Below are positions 7,595 to 15,463 of a stretch of 64,000 nucleotides of DNA, one piece after another. Numbering within the stretch: position 1 is the first letter of the stretch; every line of letters starts with the position of its first letter. The stretch is from contig WRBE01000003.1 of the NCBI GenBank assembly GCA_009779845.1, forward strand, positions 1 through 64,000. The letters are read 5' to 3'. The position numbers and the translations under genes are program-made. The notes beneath the pieces are model-generated. The model did no database searches. It was given only the letters and a program-made list of their open reading frames with translations, and was not told the origin of the DNA. This DNA comes from Oscillospiraceae bacterium (GTDB lineage: Bacteria; Bacillota; Clostridia; Oscillospirales; Oscillospiraceae).

Positions 7595-8539
7595 GTGAAA
7601 AAGACGAAACTTGTAACCATCATCTGCTGGACAATTAGTGCTTTGGCGCTTTTGGGTCTTATCGTCTGGCTTCTGGTTGGCGGAATATTTAATATCGGGT
7701 TTGGCTTTGATATGTTCGGCGTCGGAACCTTTGATGTCGTTGGAAGCCACAGTGTCCCCGCTGACAATATCAGCTCCTTAGACGTGGACTGGACATCGGG
7801 CAGAGTGTACATCGGGACACATGACGGCAATGACATCCAAATCACAGAGTTTGCCCGGCGGAATTTACGGGACGGCGAAGCCATGGGACTCGGTACAGAC
7901 GGCGATACGCTTACAATCCGATTTTCCGAACGGCGCATGTTGCATGTGAATCTGACCAAACAACTTGAAATCCTGATACCACGGACACTAAGTGAGAATT
8001 TTGAGGACTTTCACGTCAATACAGTTTCCGGGCGGGTTGATGTCAGTAACATTGGCGCAAATGATGTTGCAATCAGCACCACGTCTGGCCGGATTGAGCT
8101 ACGGGGCATCACTACACAGTCGTTAAACGCCTCTACCACTTCCGGCAGAATTGAACTTTCCGGCGTGCAGGCAGAGGAAGGCACACTGAGAACCGTATCA
8201 GGGCGCATCGAAGCCTTCAACACGGAGGTGGGAAGACTGCAAACACAGACAACCTCCGGCAGGCACGATCTTTCCGGTAGCTTTGATACAGTCAATGCCC
8301 GGAGTGTTTCAGGGCGGATTGAACTCACAAGCCGGGTTGTCCCAGACAGCTTGACCGCCCACGCCACATCCGGCAGAATTACAATCACCGTACCGGGCGG
8401 GGAAGCAATTTCTGTACAGCACTCCACCGGCTCAGGCAGATTTAGCAGTAATATCCCAATTATCACCCACGGCGGCGAAGGAGCGCAATTTGAACTTTCG
8501 ACAGCCAGCGGTCGGATTTCGATTTATGAGTTGAGATAA
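7595..8539 (+). CDS. DUF4097-family beta-repeat protein, membrane-anchored
   Basis: A 314-residue protein starting at GTG with GGGAGG upstream. One hydrophobic segment (about residues 7-35) anchors it, and the rest is predicted to lie outside the membrane. From about residue 135 to the C-terminus the motif T-[TVA]-SGRI-E-L recurs at least eight times, spaced by roughly 15-25 residues, as expected for stacked beta strands forming a solenoid. DUF4097 proteins are often called putative adhesins, though direct evidence is thin. It is the last gene of the PadR-controlled operon and ends at a strong hairpin. Confidence 0.85.
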   Translation: MKKTKLVTIICWTISALALLGLIVWLLVGGIFNIGFGFDMFGVGTFDVVGSHSVPADNISSLDVDWTSGRVYIGTHDGNDIQITEFARRNLRDGEAMGLGTDGDTLTIRFSERRMLHVNLTKQLEILIPRTLSENFEDFHVNTVSGRVDVSNIGANDVAISTTSGRIELRGITTQSLNASTTSGRIELSGVQAEEGTLRTVSGRIEAFNTEVGRLQTQTTSGRHDLSGSFDTVNARSVSGRIELTSRVVPDSLTAHATSGRITITVPGGEAISVQHSTGSGRFSSNIPIITHGGEGAQFELSTASGRISIYELR

Positions 8540-8564
8540 CAGGGCAATCGGTATTAGAAACGAA

Positions 8565-8603
8565 CACATCCCCCAAGGCTTCTAGGAAGCCTTGGGGGAT
8601 GTG
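8565..8603. terminator. Bidirectional terminator, 18-bp perfect stem
   Basis: CACATCCCCCAAGGCTTC pairs perfectly with GAAGCCTTGGGGGATGTG around a TAG loop. It separates the convergent padR operon (plus) and the radical SAM unit (minus). T-rich sequence follows on both sides but is not a pure U-tract. Confidence 0.8.
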
Positions 8604-8611
8604 TATTATCA

Positions 8612-10054
8612 TTATTCCAGAGATGCTTTCTCTATCTCCCGCCGCACAAACTCTAAATCATGCATCACGTCTGCGTCGGCGTAGTTGGTCATGCTTGCGG
8701 CTTTTTCGAGGAGTTCTAAGCCGCCAACAGAATCTCCTTGTTTATGCAGTGCAAGCCCCAACCCTTTTATGGCGTAGGTGTCATCCGGGTCAAGCTCTAA
8801 CACTGTCCTGTTGACGTGTTCGCACAAGGCATAGTTGCCGCACATAAATTCGGCGAAGCCTTTTATTGCCAAAGCCCTCTTCGCATCCGGCTGAATCATC
8901 AACGCACGGTCTGTCAAAAACGCTGCCGTTTGGAACTCATGATTTGCAAGGCTTTGTTCCGCTTGTGCAACCAGCCACTGGACATCCGTTTCTTGCAAGA
9001 GGCATTCTCGCAACCTTTTAAGGGTGATATTATACGCACAATATTGATTTTCAGAATAGATATCGCCATTCATGGTCAGGCGCGTGTTGGAACAGCCGCC
9101 CAGACACTTGCTTCCGTAGATGCAAATGGCACAATCGCCAGAAAGCTGTGCCTTTGAGCTGTTTCTGTACCAAACAAACCCCTCCGGGTTCGACCAGATT
9201 TGGGACAGCGTCTTTTCCCGAATGTTCCCTTCGATAAAAGCCTTTTCCCGGATGGATGTACAGCCCAAAATATCACCGTTATGTAAGATACCAAAATTAC
9301 GCATCCCGGCATTGCAGCCACTCCAGATGGACGCAGGGCCGCCTATCCCGGCATATTGCCGGATTAGCGTTTCTTTCTCGGAATAATATCCAATACAATC
9401 AGCAGGGAATATCTTGATCTCCCCTGCCATTGCGGTCTCAATACAAAAATCAATGATATCGGGTACTTGTTCCGGGCCCAGCACCCAACTAGGGCTTTCC
9501 TTGAAATTGCCCATGGGCTGGCCCAACTGCACTTGCCATAAATCCACGCCCATGTCCACCAGTATGCGGCGCAGTTTGGGCAACAGGGCAATATTTTGCT
9601 TAGAAAGGGTCGTAACCGCCCCCACTGTGACGTCTGCATGTTTCAAGTGAGCAACCGCTTCTCTGATGCGCTGAAAAGAACCGGGCTTTCTGATGCTGTC
9701 ATGCACTTTTTTTGTGCCGTCTATACTGATGGCCACGGTAGAAACGCCGGATGCTTTTAATGTTTGCGCCATATCCGCATCTATAAACCAGCCATTGGAT
9801 ATGATATTGACCGCCACCGAACGGGATACGAATTTTTCTATCAACAACGGTAAATCTGCCCGAATCAGCGGTTCTCCACCTGAAAGCGTAATCCATTTGA
9901 GCCCTAAGTCTGCAATCTGGTCAACCAGCGAAAGTGCTTCATGGGTGGTGAGCTCACCGGGCAACCGCTCTTCACAGGAAGAGCCGCAGTGCCCGCACCG
10001 CATATTACAGCCCATGGTAACTTCCCACACGGCGGTTAGGGGTCTATATTCCAT
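8612..10054 (-). CDS. Radical SAM/SPASM peptide-maturase-like enzyme with a TPR tail
   Basis: A 480-residue protein. The radical SAM cluster motif is C16-x3-C20-x2-C23 (GCNMRCGHC), with GGEP at 59-62 and the strand IISNGW. A SPASM-type region follows, with Cys in WSGCNAG and LGCTS (about 246-265) and the cluster GDCAICIYGSKCLGGC near 310-330, enough for auxiliary Fe-S clusters. Residues from about 355 on are helical repeats that look like TPRs (ALAIKGFAEF; YAIKGLGLALHKQGD). The enzyme class mostly modifies ribosomal peptides, or anaerobically matures sulfatases. No sulfatase is nearby; the gene immediately upstream, 18 bases away on the same strand, encodes a secreted protein with a Cys-rich repeated tail. 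That pairing suggests the neighbour is the substrate. The start has GGGAGGACAC. Confidence 0.85.
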   Translation of the reverse strand: MEYRPLTAVWEVTMGCNMRCGHCGSSCEERLPGELTTHEALSLVDQIADLGLKWITLSGGEPLIRADLPLLIEKFVSRSVAVNIISNGWFIDADMAQTLKASGVSTVAISIDGTKKVHDSIRKPGSFQRIREAVAHLKHADVTVGAVTTLSKQNIALLPKLRRILVDMGVDLWQVQLGQPMGNFKESPSWVLGPEQVPDIIDFCIETAMAGEIKIFPADCIGYYSEKETLIRQYAGIGGPASIWSGCNAGMRNFGILHNGDILGCTSIREKAFIEGNIREKTLSQIWSNPEGFVWYRNSSKAQLSGDCAICIYGSKCLGGCSNTRLTMNGDIYSENQYCAYNITLKRLRECLLQETDVQWLVAQAEQSLANHEFQTAAFLTDRALMIQPDAKRALAIKGFAEFMCGNYALCEHVNRTVLELDPDDTYAIKGLGLALHKQGDSVGGLELLEKAASMTNYADADVMHDLEFVRREIEKASLE

Positions 10055-10072
10055 ATGTGTCCTCCCGCTGTA

Positions 10073-11023
10073 TTACTCTACCCAACAAGGGAAGCCGTAT
10101 TCCGGCATTGCAACATCATCGCAACAACAATCGGGGAAGCCGTATGCCGGGAGTGAATAATCATCACAACAGCAGGGAACACCGTAGGGCGGAACTGCAT
10201 AATTATCATCGCCGGGCGGCTCGGGCTGCGGCTTGGGTGGTTCAGTCGGCGGATCGGGCGGAATGGGTTTCCAACCGTCGGGCGTTTGCACATAGCCATA
10301 GGGCGGTGCCGCAAAATCACCGCCCCCACCACCGGGCAGGTTTTCGCTATATCTCACAAATTGGGACAACATAGTCGCAAATTCGGCTCTCGTGGCGTTG
10401 CCTTGGGGGTAAAATTTGCCGTATGGCGTGCCGTTTATAATCCCTGCCCTGAAAAAGCGGTCGATGGCTTCCTTTGCGTAGTTGCGGATGTCCATATAAT
10501 CAGCAAAGGGCTGACTGTCCCGCCGTGGGGGTAACTCCAGTCTTGCAAAGCCAGCATAATTGTTTAAGATAACTGTCAAATGTGCCCTTGTGATATCGTC
10601 ACCGGGGGCAAAGGTACCGTCACCTAAACCGTGTACTACATTGCGGGTGACTGCCCAGACCACCGCATCGTGGTACCACGCACCTACGGCTACATCGGTA
10701 AAGGGGTTTACAAATCCTGTAATGTTTGGCCTATCGTTGCGATTATAGAGGACTTGCACCACCATCGCTCTTGTGACACGCATGTTGGGGCTAAATTCCA
10801 ACTCCCCTGTGCCGGTCATCAGACCCTGCTCAAACACAGAGCGGACTTGCTCATAAAACCAGTTCTCAGGGCTTACATCAGTGAAGGGCAGCGGGACAGC
10901 ATGATCCACATCGTCAGACGACACGGCTACAGCATTCGGGAGTGCGTTTAACATTACGCTGAACAATATGATGCAAACCATCACTGTTTTTGCAAGCTTA
11001 CGGGATATCCACTTCGTTATCAT
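10073..11023 (-). CDS. S-layer-homology protein with Cys-rich PxYG repeat tail, candidate radical SAM substrate
   Basis: A 316-residue exported protein. Residues 1-33 are a signal peptide (basic start, hydrophobic core, ALPNAVA). Three SLH domains follow (PFTDVSPENWFYEQV; PFTDVAVGAWYHDAV; PFADYMDIRNYAKEAI), each with a TRA motif; triple SLH sets bind secondary cell-wall polymer. After a Gly-rich linker (GGGGGD) and a Pro-rich spacer, the last 80 residues carry four copies of a xPxYG unit. These read FAAPPYGYV, YAVPPYGVPCCCDD, YSLPAYGFPDCCCDD and VAMPEYGFPCWVE. Seven Cys lie in the last 33 residues or so, and none between the signal peptide and that tail. The adjacent radical SAM gene points to this tail as a modified core peptide. 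The start is backed by AAAGGGGAG and the promoter at 11053-11081. Confidence 0.85.
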   Translation of the reverse strand: MITKWISRKLAKTVMVCIILFSVMLNALPNAVAVSSDDVDHAVPLPFTDVSPENWFYEQVRSVFEQGLMTGTGELEFSPNMRVTRAMVVQVLYNRNDRPNITGFVNPFTDVAVGAWYHDAVVWAVTRNVVHGLGDGTFAPGDDITRAHLTVILNNYAGFARLELPPRRDSQPFADYMDIRNYAKEAIDRFFRAGIINGTPYGKFYPQGNATRAEFATMLSQFVRYSENLPGGGGGDFAAPPYGYVQTPDGWKPIPPDPPTEPPKPQPEPPGDDNYAVPPYGVPCCCDDYSLPAYGFPDCCCDDVAMPEYGFPCWVE

Positions 11024-11052
11024 CCTTCGTCTCCCCTTTTATTTTTACAAAC

Positions 11053-11081
11053 AGTATATCGCAGCGTTCGAGTTTTTGCAA
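11053..11081 (-). promoter_or_regulatory. Promoter of the SLH/radical SAM unit
   Basis: On the minus strand TTGCAA (11076-11081), 17 bases, TATACT (11053-11058), about 30 bases before the SLH gene start. Confidence 0.6.
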
Positions 11082-11093
11082 CCATATTCTATC

Positions 11094-11127
11094 AAAACCG
11101 GTTGTGCTTGCGGGCACAACCGGTTTT
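11094..11127. terminator. Terminator after the DUF4153 gene
   Basis: AAAACCGGTTGTGC pairs with GCACAACCGGTTTT around a 6-base loop, ending the minus-strand operon above it and insulating the SLH unit. Confidence 0.75.
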
Positions 11128-11161
11128 GCTGTTTTCTGGGGGCTTCTATACTTTTATCCCA

Positions 11162-12616
11162 CTACCGCACTCGCTCGACAGCACGGTTCCATTGCCGCCA
11201 GTCTGTGCGGGTGCTGGCCATGTTTTCCATCCGCTCTAGGTACCGTTCTGCAAGTGCCCGTGTGTCGGGGTTTTCACTTGCAAGAAGCCGTTCCACTTCC
11301 GGGGCCGCATCCGGGGACAAGGTCATGGCATAATGGATGCCGCCTTGACCGGTTTCAAAATAGCGGTCAATTTGCTCTCGGGCAATGATCCGATCCATGG
11401 GGACGAGGTTTAACACTAAGTAATACGCCAACGCAACAACGCAATAAACGGCAATGATATTGAATTTGGGGCGAATAATATAGACAAACGTAAACAGCAG
11501 CCCAATCGCCTCAAAGAAAAGAAATCCAAAGACCAAAAACCGCAATCGCGTCAACCCATCGTCAGAGCCGTAGAGCCACATACGATAAAACGAAGAAATC
11601 AAAAGCACCACCGTAATGGCACAGAGGTACAGGCAGAGTCCCTTTGTCACCTTCGCCCATATCCCCGTCTGCGCTTTCGTCAACCAGACGGCAATCAGGA
11701 TAAACAAAATGTTAACACCCATTAACAGTAATAGCTCAAAAAAGCCGCGTCTGGCGTAGTGGACAAAGTTGAGACCATAAGGCAGGTTGTCCGGCTGGGC
11801 GAACAGATACCGGAACTGGATGATTACAAAAAGAGTATAGACCACGAGCACAGAGACTAACACGATGTTTAAAATCATCAAGTCCCCCCGCCGCACTCTG
11901 GCCTCTGCCGCCTCTCGCTTCTGGTGGATAAACACACCGTACAGCGAGCCAAACAGATAGAGGCCCACTAACAGTCCGATTCCGATACGAATCATCGTGT
12001 CCAATTCCACCAACTGGGATGCCCAGTCTATAAAATCTTCCAGTGTCCGTGCAAAAATTTCATCCGCCATGGAGAGCATGAACAACAGGAACGCCAAAAG
12101 CGGAATCGAGATGGCAATCCCGATACACACCCGTTTTATAATGGGCGTATGCGCTTTTTGCGTCTCGGCCCCCCAACGGAAAGGGAGACCGATATGCCGC
12201 AGCGCGCCAAATATGTGTGTACTGATATGTTGCAAAAACCGGGGCAGGGTTTGACCGAGGCCCAGATTCTGCATAAGCCAAACGGCCATCACGTTATACA
12301 AGACCAGTGCCACAACCAGATTGGGCACCCGCCAAATGTTGTTTGCGCTCAAAAAGGCGTTTAAAGCGAGAATCGCAATGGGCACCAGCATAAGAAGCGG
12401 CGTTTTCCGCGGCACGATGAAAAACAGGCAAATCCCTTGTAACGCCACAAAAACCAATGCACTAATCCCGGCATGGGGGACTAAAATCAAATGGCTCACG
12501 CTCACTGCGGTCAAGAGCAAATAGCCCACTAATTTTAGCTTTAGGCCGGCGGCAATATCCGGCCGTTCCGGCAGCTCCGGCGTTTCCATGTGTTCCTTCC
12601 ATTCGGTGCGTTCCAT
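11162..12616 (-). CDS. DUF4153/DUF4173-type polytopic membrane protein
   Basis: A 484-residue protein with roughly eleven or twelve hydrophobic helices and a short soluble C-terminal segment (last 60 residues or so). The conserved YARRGFFELL segment and the long cytoplasmic connection KREAAEARVRRGDL match this family. Its function is not established. The ATG at 12616 follows GGAGG. It directly follows a small Xre regulator and a DUF2975 gene on the same strand, so all three probably form one unit. Confidence 0.8.
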   Translation of the reverse strand: MERTEWKEHMETPELPERPDIAAGLKLKLVGYLLLTAVSVSHLILVPHAGISALVFVALQGICLFFIVPRKTPLLMLVPIAILALNAFLSANNIWRVPNLVVALVLYNVMAVWLMQNLGLGQTLPRFLQHISTHIFGALRHIGLPFRWGAETQKAHTPIIKRVCIGIAISIPLLAFLLFMLSMADEIFARTLEDFIDWASQLVELDTMIRIGIGLLVGLYLFGSLYGVFIHQKREAAEARVRRGDLMILNIVLVSVLVVYTLFVIIQFRYLFAQPDNLPYGLNFVHYARRGFFELLLLMGVNILFILIAVWLTKAQTGIWAKVTKGLCLYLCAITVVLLISSFYRMWLYGSDDGLTRLRFLVFGFLFFEAIGLLFTFVYIIRPKFNIIAVYCVVALAYYLVLNLVPMDRIIAREQIDRYFETGQGGIHYAMTLSPDAAPEVERLLASENPDTRALAERYLERMENMASTRTDWRQWNRAVERVR

Positions 12617-12619
12617 GTT

Positions 12620-12826
12620 CTATTCCTCCGTAAATTCTAAAATGTCGCCCGGTTGGCACGACAGGGCTCTGCAAATTTCCTCTAAGGTAGAAAAGCGGAC
12701 AGCCTTTGCCTTGCCGTTTTTCAGGATAGACAGGTTGGCCGGGGTCAGATTGACCCTTACTGCCAGTTCCATCAGGCCAATTTTCCGCTTGGCCATCATC
12801 ACGTCTAAATTCACAATAATTGGCAT
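12620..12826 (-). CDS. Small Xre-family regulator, YozG-like
   Basis: A 68-residue helix-turn-helix protein that is almost entirely the DNA-binding domain: VNLDVMMAKRKIG, then LAVRVNLTPANLSILKNGKA and FSTLEEICRALSCQPGDIL. Proteins of this small type in Firmicutes are usually encoded next to a DUF2975 membrane protein, as here. The preferred start is the ATG at 12826, the usual family beginning (MPIIVNLD); a TTG at 12841 is possible. It overlaps or abuts the DUF2975 stop, so translation is likely coupled. Confidence 0.85.
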   Translation of the reverse strand: MPIIVNLDVMMAKRKIGLMELAVRVNLTPANLSILKNGKAKAVRFSTLEEICRALSCQPGDILEFTEE

Positions 12827-12828
12827 AT

Positions 12829-13281
12829 TCACACCGTCCAATCATTTTCTTCTTTGAAGGCCACCGCTTGTTTGAACACATCCTTGAGGGTGAAAGAAAA
12901 CAGCCCCAACAGGGAGAAGATGGCAACCACCAAGGCCGCCCCCAACGTCACGCCGAATACCATTCTGACAAGGAAGATCAGCGCAATCAAAAAACTTGCT
13001 GTTCCGCACTTTCTCAAACAAGACACATTGCCATAGACAAACGGATCCCCCACCAGCAAGGTCTTAAAAATGGCCTTTAACTGGAACAAGATGTAAATGG
13101 CACACAGGCCCGCCGCCAACAAGACCACGGTAAACAGCCACCGCACCTCTTGCGAGTAGCTGAAAAAGTCCAAGGCCTGCGGCATCAGGAACGGCAGGAC
13201 GATACAGGTTACAATTCCGGCGTAGAACATCAAGTCAATTAGAATTTTGGTTAAGTAATGGACAAAACTATGTTTCTTCAT
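12829..13281 (-). CDS. DUF2975 membrane protein
   Basis: A 150-residue protein with four predicted membrane helices (MFYAGIVTCIVLPFL; LFTVVLLAAGLCAIYIL; a pair near the C-terminus) and the family-like stretch KTLLVGDPFVYGNVSCLRKC between helices 2 and 3. The ATG at 13281 has GAAGGGGG upstream. It is first in the DUF2975-Xre-DUF4153 unit. Its activity is unknown; the pairing with a YozG-type regulator suggests a membrane signal that feeds the regulator. Confidence 0.8.
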   Translation of the reverse strand: MKKHSFVHYLTKILIDLMFYAGIVTCIVLPFLMPQALDFFSYSQEVRWLFTVVLLAAGLCAIYILFQLKAIFKTLLVGDPFVYGNVSCLRKCGTASFLIALIFLVRMVFGVTLGAALVVAIFSLLGLFSFTLKDVFKQAVAFKEENDWTV

Positions 13282-13306
13282 AAAAAATACCCCCTTCAAT
13301 GGGAGT

Positions 13307-13335
13307 ACTGTATCACATGGATTTCCATTTGTCAA
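13307..13335 (-). promoter_or_regulatory. Promoter of the DUF2975 unit
   Basis: On the minus strand TTGACA (13330-13335), 17 bases, TACAGT (13307-13312), about 25 bases before the gene start. Confidence 0.7.
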
Positions 13336-13365
13336 CAATTATTTATTGAAAAACGATAAATTGTT
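13334..13365. promoter_or_regulatory. Imperfect inverted repeat at the DUF2975 promoter
   Basis: AACAATTaTTTAT and ATAAATTGTT are inverted copies apart from one extra base, lying over and just upstream of the -35. It is a reasonable site for the Xre regulator of the same unit; this is inference from position. Confidence 0.45.
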
Positions 13366-13544
13366 ATTGATGATTGATGTGCATCGGTGTAGTTGGTTTT
13401 TGTGCGGCAAAATGTCCGTAAGGGTAGAAATTTGGCAGAACCCATGGTAGAATAGGCGCATGGCTTTTATATTCGAGGTATTCCATTTTCCGGCACGGAC
13501 GGTCCGGCTATCAAACAGATACAGTACAAGATGGAGGCAACAAT

Positions 13545-15326
13545 ATGAGCATATTCAAGTTCGGAAAGACTGTGAATAAAAACGAGGGCGACATTCATAA
13601 TGGCGATAATAACTATCATATGCATATGTCCGCTGAAAAACCTTTGCCCAAAATCGTGACCATCGACTCTGCGCCCCCGCCTGCCGCACATTTTGTCGGG
13701 CGGGAAACAGAGCTTGCCAACATAAAAAAACACATTAAACAAAATGTGAAATTAGTGCTTGTAAATGGGATGGGCGGGATCGGCAAGTCTGAGATTTGCA
13801 AAAAACTGTTCCATGAATTTAACGAAACAGATGGTGTCATCAAACACATCGGCTGGATTGTGTTTGATGAGAATATGAAAAAAACGTTATACGGCAAGTT
13901 TGGGGCAACATGTGAAATTACCGATTTGGAAGAAAATTTTAAACAGACGAAACGCCATATCAACGAATTGTCCACATCATTGCTCTTGTTTATTGATAAT
14001 ATGAATGACATTTCCGAAACAGACAAACTGGAACTGGATGCCCTGGCCTGTAATATCATTCTCACTTCCAGGCAAACAACCCACCACGGCAATATAACAA
14101 CCGTCCCGATTGGAGAACTTCCCGAAGAGGACTGTATTGATATTTACAAAGAACTATGCGACAGGACAAGCCATGAGGATGAAATCATCCGGCAAATTGT
14201 GAGGCGGGCAGCCCGCCTTACCATTGTGGTCACGCTACTTGCGAAAACGGCCAAACGTGCCAATCTGACTGATGCAACACTGCTTGAAAAGCTGAATAAA
14301 AATGGGTTTGACTTGTCGGAGATCAGGCAGACGGTTGACAAAAAGAAATTTAACGAGCATTTATCCCTACTGTTTGATTTATCAGAAATCAGCGATGAAG
14401 AGCGTTCCGTATTGCAACAGTTTGCGCTGTTTCCGCCGCAACCTTTGGCGTTTGCGTATGCGGAACAGTGGTTTGAACAAGATAGCCCCGACATTTTGAA
14501 TGACCTTGCTGATAAAGCTTGGCTCATAAAAACAGACATGGGCTTTTATATGCATCAGGTGATTTCCGATGTTGTGCTGTGCGAAGCCAAGCCAACCTAT
14601 CTGGAATGTGCCGAATTAGTGGGCATGATTGGAAATGATTTGGATTTTGATGAAACAGACGTTTTTACAAGCAGGCTTCCGATTTTGCCATTTGGTGAAA
14701 GTGTTGCACAATATTTTATGCAAGAAGAAAATGAAGCTATAGCATATTTATTGCATAATATTGCCCGCCTTCATGAATATCAGGGCGATTACCCAACAGC
14801 ACTTGAATGGTACCACAAAGCTTTGGATATTCGCGAAAAGGTTCTGGACACAGAACATCCCCATACCGCCACCTCCTATAACAATATTGCAACTGTATAT
14901 CATAAGCAGGGCGATTACCCAACAGCACTTGAATGGTACTACAAAGCTTTGGATATTCGCGAAAAGGTTCTGGACACAGAACATCCCAGTACCGCCACCT
15001 CCTATAACAATATTGCGGCTGTATATCATAAGCAGGACGATTACCCCACGGCACTTGAATGGTACTACAAAGCTTTGGATATCTACGAAAAGGTTCTGGG
15101 CACAGAACATCCCGATACCGCCACCTCCTATAACAACATTGCGGGCGTATATCATAATCAGGGCAATTATCCCAAGGCACTTAAATGGTATCAGAAAGCT
15201 TTGGTTGTTTTGGAAAAAATTCTGGACAAGGAACATCCCCATACGAAGATAGCTTCCAATAATATGGAGTTACTTAGAAAAGAGCTTGATGAGCAACTTG
15301 ACAAAGGAGGGCAACCGCATGAGTGA
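13545..15326 (+). CDS. STAND (NB-ARC-like) ATPase with C-terminal TPRs
   Basis: A 593-residue protein. Residues 1-30 are a short polar tag (KFGKTVNKNEGDIHNGDNNY) rather than a recognisable effector. An ATPase core follows: P-loop GMGGIGKS near residue 77, Walker B LLLFIDNMND near 148, the NIILTSR sensor strand near 170 and a helical/winged region to about 390. The C-terminus is four 42-residue tetratricopeptide repeats (about 410-580; QGDYPTALEWY, ALDIREKVL, ATSYNNIA) of the kinesin-light-chain style. Such STAND proteins are signalling switches that oligomerise on ligand binding; many bacterial ones serve antiphage defence or regulation. A GGAGG site precedes the ATG. The gene is AT-richer than its flanks and overlaps the truncated gene after it. 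Confidence 0.8.
   Translation: MSIFKFGKTVNKNEGDIHNGDNNYHMHMSAEKPLPKIVTIDSAPPPAAHFVGRETELANIKKHIKQNVKLVLVNGMGGIGKSEICKKLFHEFNETDGVIKHIGWIVFDENMKKTLYGKFGATCEITDLEENFKQTKRHINELSTSLLLFIDNMNDISETDKLELDALACNIILTSRQTTHHGNITTVPIGELPEEDCIDIYKELCDRTSHEDEIIRQIVRRAARLTIVVTLLAKTAKRANLTDATLLEKLNKNGFDLSEIRQTVDKKKFNEHLSLLFDLSEISDEERSVLQQFALFPPQPLAFAYAEQWFEQDSPDILNDLADKAWLIKTDMGFYMHQVISDVVLCEAKPTYLECAELVGMIGNDLDFDETDVFTSRLPILPFGESVAQYFMQEENEAIAYLLHNIARLHEYQGDYPTALEWYHKALDIREKVLDTEHPHTATSYNNIATVYHKQGDYPTALEWYYKALDIREKVLDTEHPSTATSYNNIAAVYHKQDDYPTALEWYYKALDIYEKVLGTEHPDTATSYNNIAGVYHNQGNYPKALKWYQKALVVLEKILDKEHPHTKIASNNMELLRKELDEQLDKGGQPHE
14781..15284 (+). repeat. Four 126-bp tandem repeats in the TPR region
   Basis: Copies start at 14781, 14907, 15033 and 15159, exactly 126 bases (42 codons) apart. 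The first two are almost identical at the DNA level and the last is the most diverged, which points to recent duplication of repeat units. Confidence 0.9.
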
Positions 15327-15463
15327 GTTTCGTTTTGAAGGCAAGGTTACTAATAAAAATAAGGGGGGCGTTCATTATTCGCCTACAGACAACAAAATCG
15401 GTTGCGCCCTCTTTCCGGCGCAACCGATTTCTATATCAGAACAAGGGCAAGACACCAACTCCG
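15319..15463 (+). pseudogene. Truncated 5' end of a second gene with the same N-terminal tag
   Basis: A strong ribosome binding site (AAAGGAGG) and an ATG overlapping the previous stop start MSEFRFEGKVTNKNKGGVHY. This resembles the start of the STAND gene (MSIFKFGKTVNKNEGDIH). After about 25 codons the frame enters a terminator hairpin and then runs antisense to the next gene, so only the 5' end survives. The likeliest reading is a tandem paralogue or partner deleted after its tag. A very short functional peptide is possible but less likely. Confidence 0.6.
15395..15430. terminator. Bidirectional terminator
   Basis: AAATCGGTTGCGCC pairs perfectly with GGCGCAACCGATTT across an 8-base loop, between the convergent STAND locus and the aldo/keto reductase gene. 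Confidence 0.75.

Noticed and set aside
14737..15252. Long antisense and shifted frames across the TPR repeats
   Set aside because: Repeats of 126 bases (a multiple of three) keep all frames open together; only the frame of the STAND protein has a start site and a domain match.
14781..15284. Regular 126-bp repeats as a possible CRISPR array
   Set aside because: The whole unit is repeated, without unique spacers, and it codes for TPRs.
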